Assembly (NCBI RefSeq): GCF_036347055.1
Contig: NZ_CP108882.1
Span: 7,118,001-7,182,000 of the forward strand
Length of the DNA stretch: 64,000 bases
Direction of reading: 5' to 3'
DNA from: Streptomyces sp. NBC_00820
GTDB taxonomy: Bacteria > Actinomycetota > Actinomycetes > Streptomycetales > Streptomycetaceae
Positions within the stretch are counted from its first letter, which is position 1; each line of letters starts with the position of its first letter. The notes below the pieces were generated by a model. That model saw only the letters and a program-made list of their open reading frames with translations, was not told the origin of the DNA and made no database searches. The position numbers and the translations under genes are program-made. Below are positions 35,228 to 43,763 of the stretch, in pieces.

Positions 35228-35596
35228 CTGCGTGTGGGCTGCCTCGACCCAGGGTCCGTCGAACTCCGCTGCCACCGCGCCGAGTTCGACGCCGTCGCGG
35301 TGATCAGGACGGGCCCGAACACGGACGCCGACTCGTTCGCCGGCGCGAGCGTCCCGGCGTCCACCGGTGCGGTCGTGCTCTCACCGAGGTGCCCGAACCC
35401 CGTACCCCACGGAACCGGCCCGCCCGCGTGGTGTTCTGGGTGCGGTGTCGGCCCCGCTGCGCCCGCCGTCCTCACCGCAACCCCTCGGACACTCCTCGCC
35501 CGTGACGACACCGCCCCCACCACACCCCGAACCCCACCGTCGACACGCCGGAGACCCTCACCCGCAGAGCCACGATGCCACCGCCCGACAGCAAAG

Positions 35597-35641
35597 TGCC
35601 GCACCGGGCGCCATAGGTGTCCTACAGCGCCCGGTGCGGCA
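35597..35641 (-). terminator. Terminator after response-regulator gene
   Basis: Perfect 15-bp arms TGCCGCACCGGGCGC (35597-35611) and its complement (35627-35641), with an inner TAGG-tgt-CCTA stem. It begins 10 nt after the minus-strand response-regulator stop. The gap 35228-35596 contains no gene I can support. Confidence 0.85.
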
Positions 35642-35651
35642 TCTCCGGGTC

Positions 35652-36314
35652 TTACTCGGCCCCCCGCGCATTGGCACCGAGGTAGGCGAGCACCGCCCGC
35701 ACCCGGCGATTGGTGTCGTCGTCGGTGGCCAGGTCCAGCTTGGCGAAGATGGTGGTGGTGTACTTGCTGATCGCGCCCTCACTGAGGAACAGCCGGCCGG
35801 CGATCGCGGAGTTGGACAGCCCTTCGGCCATCAGCGCGAGCACTGAGCGTTCCCGCTCGGTGAGGGTGGCGAGCGGATCGGCCCGCTCGGGCCGGCCCAG
35901 CAGTTTGGCGACGACCGTGGGGTCGAGGGCCGTCCCCCCGTCAGCGACGCGCTGAAGCGCGTCCATGAACTGCCCGGCGTCCAGAACCCGGTCCTTGAGC
36001 TGGTAGCCGATGCCGCCCTGCCCGTCAGCGAGAAGTTCACGCGCGTACAACTGCTCCACGTGCTGCGAGAGGATGAGGACGGGCAGCCCGGGCACGGCCC
36101 GGCGGGCGGCGAGCGCGGCTTGGAGCCCCTCGTCGGAGAATGTCGGCGGCAGCCGGACGTCCACGATCGCGACGTCCGGCCGATGCGCGAGCAGCGCCTC
36201 AAGCGTGCCGGGCCCTGACTCGGTGGCGGCGACGACGGTGTGCCCGAACGCCTCGACCAGACGCACCAGCCCGTCACGGAGCAGGAAAAGATCTTCGGCT
36301 ACGACAATTCGCAC
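35652..36314 (-). CDS. NarL/LuxR-type response regulator
   Basis: A 220-residue response regulator. The receiver domain has the acidic pair Glu7/Asp8, phospho-acceptor Asp52 (VAIVDVRLPP) and Lys in GYQLKDRV near residue 106. The C-terminal LuxR HTH (LTERERSVLALMAEGLSNSAIAGRLFLSEGAISKYTTTIFAKLDL) spans about 150-195. Its start overlaps the histidine kinase end by 16 bp, so the pair is coupled. It is the likely binder of the three GTGGGTCT-type boxes. Confidence 0.93.
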   Translation of the reverse strand: MRIVVAEDLFLLRDGLVRLVEAFGHTVVAATESGPGTLEALLAHRPDVAIVDVRLPPTFSDEGLQAALAARRAVPGLPVLILSQHVEQLYARELLADGQGGIGYQLKDRVLDAGQFMDALQRVADGGTALDPTVVAKLLGRPERADPLATLTERERSVLALMAEGLSNSAIAGRLFLSEGAISKYTTTIFAKLDLATDDDTNRRVRAVLAYLGANARGAE

Positions 36315-37627
36315 GGTACCGCCACGGTGATATGAGTGGGTCCGCCGACGGGGCTGTCGATGTCCACGCGCCCGCCGAACGCTGCCATCCGGCGCTCGAT
36401 GCCGCTCAGTCCGGAGCTTGCGGAGGCGCCGGCCCCGCCGACTCCGTCGTCGCTGACGGTAGCCGTCAACGTGCGTTCCGCGTAACCGAGTTCGACCGTC
36501 ACCTGCTCGGCGCGGGAGTGCTTGGCCACGTTCGCCAGGAGTTCCGCGACGGCGAAATAGACGGCCGACTCGACGGGCCGCTCAGGCCGAGAGGGCACCT
36601 GGCTGCGCACCTCGACGTTCACGGAGGAGTCGAGCGCGAGGGCCCGGACGGCGTCCACCAGCCCGCGTTCGGCGAGCACCGGGGGGTTGATGCCACGGAC
36701 GAGCGAGCGCAGTTCGGCGAGTGCGGTGGCCGAGGTGGCCCGGACTTGCGCGAGGAGCGCCTTCGCGGCGTCGGGGTTGGTGTCGATGAGTTGCTCGGCC
36801 GCGCCCATGGACATGCCCATGGCGACCAGCCTGGCCTGGGCCCCGTCGTGCAGACCCCGCTCGATGCGCTCCAGCTCCGCCGCCTGAGTGTGCGTCAGAT
36901 CCGCGCGGATGGCCTCCAGTTCCGCCACCCGCCGGCCCAGCCGGGTGCTCGGCACCGGCCCGAGGAACCGCTCCGCCACGGGCCGCAGAATCCGCCACGC
37001 GAAGGGGGCGCCGGCCAGGCCCGCCACGATCACGGCGACGCCGTATCCGACGAGACCGGGCGTCAGCGCCATGCGGACGCCGTAAGCGAGCACGAGCGGC
37101 GGCAGGACCGCGACCGGCAGCACGGTGACCCCGGCGACCAGCGCCCACACCCCGTCCCAGTGCAGTTGCGGATCGTGGAACCGCGCCTCGACCTTGGCGC
37201 GACGGCGGGCCTCCCGCTCGGACCGGTGGTACTCGTGGCCGTCCCACCAGTACCCCGTGGCGACCCGGGTGACCTGCGGGACGGGACGGTAGGACACCTC
37301 GATGCGCTGACCGAGCCAGCTCGCCGCGCACCGGCGTGCGGCCTTGGCGAGCGTGCGGCTCATCAGCGAGTGGGTGATCCACAGAGCCAAGGAGATCCAG
37401 AGCATCACCACCAGGGTTTCCCCGACGGCCGCCAGCGCGCGCACGACCAGCGGTGCTCCCGCGATCCCCGTGGACCAGGAGTAGGCCACGTGGGAGCCGG
37501 CCACTCCGACCGGCACGGCGACGAGGGGGAACACGCAGGTGAGAACGGCCACTACCACAGACCGGTAGAGGCCGAGCCCGATCTCGGCGCACCAACGAAG
37601 GGGACCGCCTCCCGGAGGTATCGTCAT
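36299..37627 (-). CDS. Sensor histidine kinase (HisKA_3 type)
   Basis: A 442-residue NarX/DesK-type kinase. Helices occur near residues 20-50, 60-87, 160-183 and 192-212. The dimerisation domain has phospho-acceptor His260 in ERIERGLHDGAQARLVAMG. A HATPase_c domain follows (AVAELLANVAKHS N-box, SDDGVGGA G1 box, GLSGIERRMAAFGG). The sensing part is a short membrane domain with a sizeable loop, as in envelope-stress sensors. ATG 37627 is preferred over 37636, which abuts the ribosome site. It forms an operon with the response regulator. Confidence 0.92.
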   Translation of the reverse strand: MTIPPGGGPLRWCAEIGLGLYRSVVVAVLTCVFPLVAVPVGVAGSHVAYSWSTGIAGAPLVVRALAAVGETLVVMLWISLALWITHSLMSRTLAKAARRCAASWLGQRIEVSYRPVPQVTRVATGYWWDGHEYHRSEREARRRAKVEARFHDPQLHWDGVWALVAGVTVLPVAVLPPLVLAYGVRMALTPGLVGYGVAVIVAGLAGAPFAWRILRPVAERFLGPVPSTRLGRRVAELEAIRADLTHTQAAELERIERGLHDGAQARLVAMGMSMGAAEQLIDTNPDAAKALLAQVRATSATALAELRSLVRGINPPVLAERGLVDAVRALALDSSVNVEVRSQVPSRPERPVESAVYFAVAELLANVAKHSRAEQVTVELGYAERTLTATVSDDGVGGAGASASSGLSGIERRMAAFGGRVDIDSPVGGPTHITVAVPCELS

Positions 37628-37691
37628 GCGCCTCATCCTTTCACCACGGTGATCATCGTGTCAGCCGGAGACCGACCGGCCGATACCGGAG

Positions 37692-37757
37692 AAGGTACGC
37701 AGGCCGCCCCGCGCTCGGTATCCCGCTACGCCCCGTCGGGAGTGGGCCTAGCCACAC
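37692..37757 (-). promoter_or_regulatory. Shared promoter box 2, upstream of kinase/regulator operon
   Basis: Read on the minus strand: GTGTGGCTAGGCCCAC (37742-37757), then ATACCG 36 nt from the box start, then CGGCCTGCGTACCTT (37692-37706). It lies about 65-130 bp before the kinase start. It is one arm of a 60-bp inverted repeat with 37934-37993. Autoregulation by the response regulator is inferred. Confidence 0.7.
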
Positions 37758-37927
37758 CCCCGCTCGCCCGGCCGGCCGCGCCGCGCTCCGCGGGGGCACG
37801 CGAACGCGGGATGGCATCGGACGGTGGAGCATCGGCACCGGGGGAGCCGAGACCGACGGCGCCCGACCGAAGCGGCGGCTCGTAGCCGTCGCAGTGGGCC
37901 GGGCTTCGCCCGCCTGCCCTGCTCCCG

Positions 37928-37993
37928 GTGGGTCTAGGCCCACCCGTCCGTGGGTGTAGCGGGATACCGGGCACAGCTCGGCCTGCGTACCTT
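37928..37993 (+). promoter_or_regulatory. Shared promoter box 3, outward-facing, no gene downstream
   Basis: Read on the plus strand: GTGGGTCTAGGCCCAC (37928-37943), ATACCGGGC (37964-37972, offset 36 nt) and CGGCCTGCGTACCTT (37979-37993). Spacing and blocks equal those of box 2 in mirror orientation. No supportable plus-strand gene follows before 40068, so its original target seems lost. Confidence 0.65.
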
Positions 37994-38345
37994 TTCAGTG
38001 TCAGCCGGGTGTCCCCCGCACCCGGCTGACCGGCGGGCCCCACCCCGGTGAAGACGGTCCTGGCGGCTGATTCGGGGCGAAGCGTTGTGAAGTGGCGGGT
38101 GCGGGTGAGGTGGGCGCCGGCGCGGGCGGGCAGGTCGCCGTCCGGCGGTCCCGGCCGACGGGGAACGCGTCGATGGGGTAGCTGTCCCCGGAGGCTCGGG
38201 CCCGGTTCGAGAGCGGCGTGGACAGCCGGGACCAGGTCTTCCGGGTTCGGGCTCTACTCGATCTGGAGGTCAGCGGTCCCGTTGCTGGCCGCCACCAGGT
38301 GAAGCCGATGGCCGCCGAACCTGAGGTCCAGATTCCTGCCCACCT

Positions 38346-38490
38346 TCACGCTGAAATGAACGCCAGTAGTGAGGCGATCGTCTTCCCAGACCGGACTGAC
38401 CCGTGCCACAGGTTGATACGCGCCGTGGCCTGGCCGATGCTGCGGAGTTGCTTACGTGACAGGGGCAACCGGTCGAGGTCGAGCAACGCG
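38346..38490 (-). pseudogene. Phage terminase large-subunit N-terminal fragment
   Basis: On the minus strand a frame reads ALLDLDRLPLSRKQLRSIGQ followed by ATARINLWHGSVRSGKTIAS and LLAFISA, then stops. The segment with GSVRSGKT is the Walker A region of phage terminase large subunits (Terminase_3/6 type). About 48 codons remain of some 450, so this is a relic. It directly follows a small frameshifted gene on the same strand, which suits the small-gene/terminase order of phage packaging modules. Confidence 0.7.
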
Positions 38491-38492
38491 GC

Positions 38493-38749
38493 TCAGCCCC
38501 CGGCGGCGCCCCCGTCGTCGTGGGCCTGGTCGTCGTTGACCGCCTGCGTCAGTGCCTCGCCGAGCGTGCCCAACATGCTGCGCACCTGCTCGGCCTTCTC
38601 CGCCCTCGTTCCGGCGCGAGGCGCAGCGAGATACCTACGGCGGTCTGTACCGACACGACGATCTTGCGTTGATCGACGAACCGCGGCTGTTCGAGGTCGA
38701 CGTGTTGCCAGTGATTCCTGATATGTAGCAGGTTCTTGTCAAGGGGCAT
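38493..38749 (-). pseudogene. Frameshifted small gene upstream of terminase relic
   Basis: The frame from ATG 38749 reads NHWQHVDLEQPRFVDQRKIVV and VSVQTAVGISLRLAPER, then loses sense. A second frame continues sensibly as EKAEQVRSMLGTLGEALTQA and VNDDQAHDDGGAAGG before TGA at 38493. One extra G near 38610 explains the break. Function is unknown; position before a terminase relic suggests a phage-derived gene. Confidence 0.55.
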
Positions 38750-38955
38750 GGGTATGCGGCCCCTCCTCGCTGAGAGGGGTGTGGGGCTGGCGGGGGCGGA
38801 CCAGGGTGTGCGTCGGGAACGGGCCGCTCATCTAATGCCGGGCGTGGCCAACAAGGAGCGGGCTGCTCATAGGAATTCCGCGGATCGTTCCTCGCGCTGC
38901 ACGGTCCCCGGGCTGATGCCCCCGCGAGCGGTTTTCGCGGAGGAGTTGATGGGTG

Positions 38956-40050
38956 TCAGTCCTCCATGATTGCCAGACTCCAGCACCAGCCGGACAGTTC
39001 CCGGGCGACGGCCACGACGCTGATGGTGGAGCGTTTGCGGCAAGCGTCCAGGTTCACCCAGCGCTGGTGCAGGCGCCGGTTGCCCCGTTCGGCGCGTTGC
39101 CGGACAGGGGTGGCGACGTGGTCGAGGCGGGCCTGGAGACCGGCGCCGGGGCGTCGATAGGGACGGCGGTGGTGCCAGGCGGCCTCCACCAGGAGCCGTC
39201 GGGCATGGTGTTGCCCGTCTTGGTGATACTTCCCTGGCGGCGCTGGCAGCCGGAAGAGTCCTCGCTGGGGACAAGCCCCAGGTAGGAACCGATCGTCGAG
39301 CCGGTGAAGCGGTGCCAGTCACCGATCTCGACGGCGAGGCCGAACGCGGTGAAGGTGCTCACCCCGCGCATGCAGGCCAGCCGGCGGGGGCCGGGGCCCA
39401 GGCAGGTTGGGCGGCGAGTTCGGTAATGGCAGCATCCAGGCGGGTCCGGCGTGCTTCGAGGGCCAATACCGTCTCCAGGGCCTCGTCGTAGGCGACCCGC
39501 AGACCGAACTCGTCGAAGCGGTGGCCGGTCAGCCACTGGTGATGGGCAGCGGTCCAGGCCCTGCCGTCGATGTGGACGATGCCGCGGCGCAGCAGCAGCT
39601 TGGCCACGCGGTGGCGGGCGCGCATCAGGTCGGCGCGGACATCGTCGCGGGCCCGGGTGAGGTCCCGGGCAGCCTCCTGTTCCAGATCAGGCACCCGCAC
39701 CGCGGGCAGCTCGTCCAGGCGCAGCAGTTTCGCGAGCCGCTGGGCATCGCGCTTGTCGGTTTTGATCCGGTCTCCGGTCGGCCGCTCCATTTTCGACGGC
39801 GCCGCCACCACGCAGCGGATCCCAGCCTGCTGCAGCGCGCGTGCCAGGACGAAGCCGGTCGGTCCGGCCTCGTAGGCAACCGCGGCCGGCTGCGGCAGAC
39901 GGCGCACCCAGGCAACCACGTCCGCCGTGTTGACGACGAGCGGGTCGGTGAAGATTTCACCGGTCGTACCGTCCAGTGCCCAGGCCGTGGTGGAGCGGGC
40001 ATGGACATCCAGGCCGACCGAAGTACGCCGCGGAACAAGGCGCGGGGTTC
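38956..40050 (-). pseudogene. IS110-family transposase, two frameshifts
   Basis: Transposase sequence runs through three minus-strand frames. It starts near SVGLDVHARSTTAWALDG (Asp of the DEDD motif), continues with AYEAGPTGFVLARALQQAG, KTDKRDAQRLAKLLR and TRARDDVRADLMRARHRVAKLLL, shifts near 39380-39410 into MRGVSTFTAFGLAVEIGDWHRF and GSYLGLVPSEDSSG, then shifts near 39190-39210 into HHRRPYRRPGAGLQARLDH. All main IS110/IS116/IS902 blocks are present but no single product can be made. The start codon is also unclear. Confidence 0.85.
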
Positions 40051-40067
40051 CATGCCTGCAGGCGCGT

Positions 40068-41639
40068 GTGATCGGAAAGCAACTCGAACTGACCGCCTCG
40101 TTCGGCGATAAGACCGGCATCCGATGGAACGTCGCAGATCCAAAGGTGCACATCCATCTTCAAGGGGACGAGCCCCCGGCTTCCCTGCTTCAGAAACGCC
40201 ACGAACGCGCGATCCAGGAACGCTGCACCCCGCATTGGGTACCCGGCGAGACAGTCGCGCCGCTGCGCCGCCGCCCGCCTCTGTCCCGTGATGTGATTGC
40301 CCAGCATCGGGCGAGCGCGCAGTTGGCAAGCGCGCTACTACGGCGTCCCCGGATGTGGACAGCGCTTGTCGGGCACGACGGGCTCACCGTGAGCAACGCG
40401 GTCTCCGAGCACGGGCTGGACTGGACGCTCGAGCGAACTGTGGCAGGCGGGGCGGAACTTCACGATGAACGGCTCGCCGAGCTTCTTCAGGACGCAATCA
40501 CAGGACCTGACCTGCAAATCCTCGATCACGTCTGCGAGTCGAAGATCTGCACCCTGCGCTTCGTCAGGAAGGGCGCACACGGCGAGGGCTGGAGAGGCAT
40601 TCTCACCATCCGTACCGAGCACGGGAATTCGGCCACTGGTCGTCCAGGGCGGGCTCTGACCGCCCTGGGTGAGGCGCGAGCCCCCAGCCGCCCGGCACAT
40701 CGAACCGGCGCCGTGAGCCGACCTGAGCCACAGCGATGTTTCGTTCTGACATCGGGCCCCTCGGCCACGGAAGCCAGGCAGGGGCTGACCGCTACCACCG
40801 CCGTTCGGCTGGTGAGTACATGGGCTGCTGAAGGTCACGTAGCCGCCGTGCTGACCATCAACGACGGCGACATAGACTTCAGTTCATACAGCACTTACGG
40901 CAGAGCCTGGCCGAAAGTCAATGTGCCGCAGCCTGAGGGCCACGTTATGCGCTGGAATCGCCTGCGCTTGACGCCGGGTAACGATCAAGCCTGGAGAGCG
41001 AGCCTGAATCCGGGCGGCGGCCTTTTCTCCGTCGTAGAAGAAGAAGCCATCGATGCCGCTCTCGACGCTGCACGCGAGCGCTGCAGTCGCATCCTCGTCT
41101 TGGATGAGCGACCGTCCGCCTGGGAAGGCGGACTCGCGAACAAGGGGATTGACGGCGTGATCTTTGCCTTCGGCGCCAGCGAGTATCCGAGGAGGACGAC
41201 GACCCCGGCATGGCGCCGCGCGGTTGACGGAGACCGTGCCGTGGCTCTCGACCCGGAGGACTCCGCAGCCCTTTGGCGAGAACGTCACCTCGGCCAACAT
41301 GACCTGTCACGACTGCCTCTGGCAGGGCTCGTGCTTCTCCACAATCGTAAGGAACAAACGCCTTCGGATGCCTTCACGGAGCAAGTGGAAGATCATCTCA
41401 GCCGCTACGGAACACCCGTGCTCGGATGGCTCCCTCCTGAGCCCGGAGAAGAGCGTCTTCTGCCCAGCGACGCGACGAAGACTGCCCTCGACCACATGAG
41501 CCTAGAGGACCGAGCACGCGAGATTGCGGCAGCTTCAGCTATCGGCAGCAAACTGTGGTGGACTCACATCGAACGCCGCTCTGAGCCGCCGGTGGGGTCA
41601 GGACACCCCCGTTACTGGCCACATTCAAGGGGCGTCTGA
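40068..41639 (+). CDS. ParA-like orphan with degenerate P-loop, uncertain start
   Basis: A frame open to 41639. From GTG 40068 it gives 523 residues. The C-terminal ~300 residues have a MinD/ParA-like layout: SGPSATEARQGLTATTAVRL resembles a deviant Walker A whose lysines are gone, VAAVLTINDGDIDF and SRILVLDERP resemble the later strands, and AGLVLLHNRKE plus VEDHLSRYGTPVLGWLP resemble the GxVLN and C-terminal segments. The N-terminal ~230 residues are unrecognised. The frame also runs antisense into the IS110 relic, so the true 5' end may have been lost to that insertion. Confidence 0.5.
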   Translation: MIGKQLELTASFGDKTGIRWNVADPKVHIHLQGDEPPASLLQKRHERAIQERCTPHWVPGETVAPLRRRPPLSRDVIAQHRASAQLASALLRRPRMWTALVGHDGLTVSNAVSEHGLDWTLERTVAGGAELHDERLAELLQDAITGPDLQILDHVCESKICTLRFVRKGAHGEGWRGILTIRTEHGNSATGRPGRALTALGEARAPSRPAHRTGAVSRPEPQRCFVLTSGPSATEARQGLTATTAVRLVSTWAAEGHVAAVLTINDGDIDFSSYSTYGRAWPKVNVPQPEGHVMRWNRLRLTPGNDQAWRASLNPGGGLFSVVEEEAIDAALDAARERCSRILVLDERPSAWEGGLANKGIDGVIFAFGASEYPRRTTTPAWRRAVDGDRAVALDPEDSAALWRERHLGQHDLSRLPLAGLVLLHNRKEQTPSDAFTEQVEDHLSRYGTPVLGWLPPEPGEERLLPSDATKTALDHMSLEDRAREIAAASAIGSKLWWTHIERRSEPPVGSGHPRYWPHSRGV

Positions 41640-41693
41640 GCGGATGCCGGATGGCGTGGCAAGTCGCATTGACGCGCCACGCCCTCCGAGGGT

Positions 41694-42465
41694 TCAGGCC
41701 GCCTCGAACGCCCGCCGGATCAACGGTGCCGCCTTCTCCAGGTCGGCGGCCGAGGCGAGGCGTACCTCCAGGTCCCCGGTCCCGAGGTGCCCGATGCCGC
41801 GCATATCCCTGGTGAATCCCTCCTCCAGCACGACAGTGTCCGGGTCGAGTCTGAGGTAGACCAAGATCACCTCATGCTTCGGACGGAAGATCACCGACGC
41901 GACGTTCACCAGCCGTCGGTAAGCGATGTAGTGCCGCAGAGGCGCCACCTCGACCTCGCCCCACGCCGTGAGCGCGTCGTCCAGCTCCGCGAACAGGTCC
42001 CGCAGGCACTCCGGGACGAGACCAGCGCCCGCCGCCGCGGAAGCCCCCGGAGCCGCTGGCACGCTGGTGGCCGCGACATCCCGCTCCCTGGGCCGCCGAG
42101 ACGAAGCAGCGATCCCCGAACCGGGCGAGGAGTCCACGAGCAGCAGGCTCAACAGGCCGCCCTCGAAGACGCGGTAGCGCACCAGATCGATCCGCTCGGG
42201 CAGCCGCTGCACAGCCACACGATCGTGGTGAGAGAAGCTGGCCGCGATGCAGACCATCCGCGGCCGACGCCAGTCGATGGACTCGGCAGCCTCCGCACCG
42301 AGCACCTTTCGAACGAGCGCCTCGACCTCGTGATGTGCGGAGTCCAGCCAGGACAGGTACGAGACAGCCTGCGACAGAACCCCGCTGTCGGACCCCTTCT
42401 TGTACTCGATCACCACCAGGCTGCCGTTCTCGTCCAGCCCCAGGGTGTCGATCCGGCCCCGATGC
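41694..42465 (-). pseudogene. NucS/DUF91-like nuclease with DUF5655, C-terminal part
   Basis: Carries HRGRIDTLGLDENGSLVVIEYKKG, the PD-(D/E)xK-like core with Asp in RID and E-x-K in IEYKK, then RPRMVCIAASFSHHDRVAVQ and LVRYRVFEGG, an Ala/Pro linker, and a C-terminal DUF5655 domain (ELDDALTAWGEVEVAPLRHYIAYRRLVNVASV). The N-terminal ~55 residues are missing here but present at 48248-48408 on the same strand, ending ASEYPTG. The gene is split by a ~5.8-kb insertion. A GTG at 42482 inside the insertion could start a 262-residue protein. Confidence 0.8.
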
Positions 42466-42824
42466 AATCCCCGCGAGTTCACGTTTTCTGAAGGTGTCGA
42501 AGTCTGAACTGTAGGTGCTGTTTGGGGATTCGGAGGCTCTCTGACCGTGGGTTACAGCGGGCCAGCTCTGCAATTCCCCATGGACGGCCGGTCGCCAGTT
42601 CACGCGGGGTAGTCGCGATGGTGCATGGAGCGGCTGCGGTCGATGGGCCACGCGCTGCGCATACGACTCTTCTGCGGCGGTCCGCTCCCCGCTGACGGTT
42701 TGCTGTCACTCGCCCGAGGTCGCCAGCCGCTTGTTTTGCGATGCTCGGGCGAGCAGACGTCTTCGAAGGCTCCAGCGGGAACGAACCAGTGAACCTCGTT
42801 CACCTTCGTCGCGCGGAGATGCGC

Positions 42825-43142
42825 CTACAGCAGGTTCTCGTCGGCCCTGTAGATCATGCTGCGGACCGGGGCGAGTTCTTGGAGGTGGGCCGCATCGGCT
42901 GCGGTGGCGTGCCCTTCGGGAGAGGCGAAGGCCGCGCGTAGTTCCTCCGGCGTGTCCCATTCCAATTCGGCGACCAGGTAGTACGGTTCGCCGCCGCGTA
43001 CGGCGGCCACGTCGCGGCCGAGCGTATAGCGGCGCAGTCCTGGGAGCTGGCGTGCGAGCGGGATGTGGACGTCGTGGTAGTGCCGGTCGAATGCGGTGGG
43101 GTTGGCGGGCGTGTCGTACAGGGCCATGAAGCGGGCGGTCAT
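42825..43142 (-). CDS. EthD domain protein
   Basis: A 105-residue ferredoxin-fold protein beginning MTARFMALYDTPANPTAFDRHYHDVHIPLARQLPGLRRYTLGRD, the hallmark of the EthD family, with VAELEWDTPEELRAAFASPEG following. EthD-type proteins include small monooxygenases and dimeric accessory proteins. Its ATG overlaps the stop of the reductase gene by 4 nt, so it is the last gene of a sigma/reductase/EthD operon. Confidence 0.87.
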   Translation of the reverse strand: MTARFMALYDTPANPTAFDRHYHDVHIPLARQLPGLRRYTLGRDVAAVRGGEPYYLVAELEWDTPEELRAAFASPEGHATAADAAHLQELAPVRSMIYRADENLL

Positions 43143-43708
43143 CGGGCGGCCTTCCGGTGGCGGGTGAGGACGGCGGCGCCGACCTGTTCCGCGGACAGGC
43201 ATTCCAACTCCGCGTGAGGGCCGGCGGCTGGGAAGAGCCGGCCGCCCGTGCCCAGGACGGTGGGGAAGGTCAGCAGGCGGTACTCGTCGATCAGGTCCTC
43301 GGCCATGAGCTGGTGCACGAGGCTGAGGCTGCCGGTGATGACCACGTCGCGTGGTTCGCTCTTGACGGCATCGACGACGTCATCTGTCAGGACCCGCGAG
43401 TTCGCCCACGCTGCGGTGTCGACGTCGGCGTCGGTGAGCATGCGGGAGGCGACCAGTTTCGGGACGGCGTTCATGCGTACGGCGAACGGGTCGTCGCGTC
43501 CGGGCCACAGCCGCGAGAAGAGCTGCCAGGTCGCGCGCCCGAGCAGCAGGACCCCGTCGTCCAGAGTGCGGCCGAGCCGGAACTTGTCTCCGGCGACGGC
43601 TTCACGGCCGTGCCGGAACGCCCAGCCGCCCAGCGGCGTGCCCGCAGAGCCGTCGGGGTCGGACACGATCCCGTCCAGGGTGATGAACTCGATGACGATG
43701 ACGCTCAC
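43139..43708 (-). CDS. Dihydrofolate reductase/RibD C-terminal-type protein
   Basis: A 189-residue protein of the RibD_C/DHFR-like family: VIVIEFITLDGIVSDPDGSAG at the start, LGRTLDDGVLLLGRATWQLFSRLWPGRDDPFAVRMNAVPKLVASR in the centre, DVVITGSLSLVHQLMAEDLIDEYRLLTFPTVLGTGGRLF near the end. Chromosomal members are NADPH-dependent reductases of unknown substrate rather than true folate enzymes. GTG 43708 has GAAAGGA 6 nt upstream. It lies 55 bp after the sigma-factor gene. Confidence 0.88.
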   Translation of the reverse strand: MSVIVIEFITLDGIVSDPDGSAGTPLGGWAFRHGREAVAGDKFRLGRTLDDGVLLLGRATWQLFSRLWPGRDDPFAVRMNAVPKLVASRMLTDADVDTAAWANSRVLTDDVVDAVKSEPRDVVITGSLSLVHQLMAEDLIDEYRLLTFPTVLGTGGRLFPAAGPHAELECLSAEQVGAAVLTRHRKAAR

Positions 43709-43763
43709 AGTGAATCCTTTCGGCCAGATGCTCACCGGTACATACCGGCGGCATCTGCTGGAC

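Noticed and set aside
35053..35604. Minus-strand frame between the MmpL and response-regulator genes
   Set aside because: Overlaps the MmpL 3' end and terminator, low-complexity, no ribosome site; the segment is better read as intergenic.
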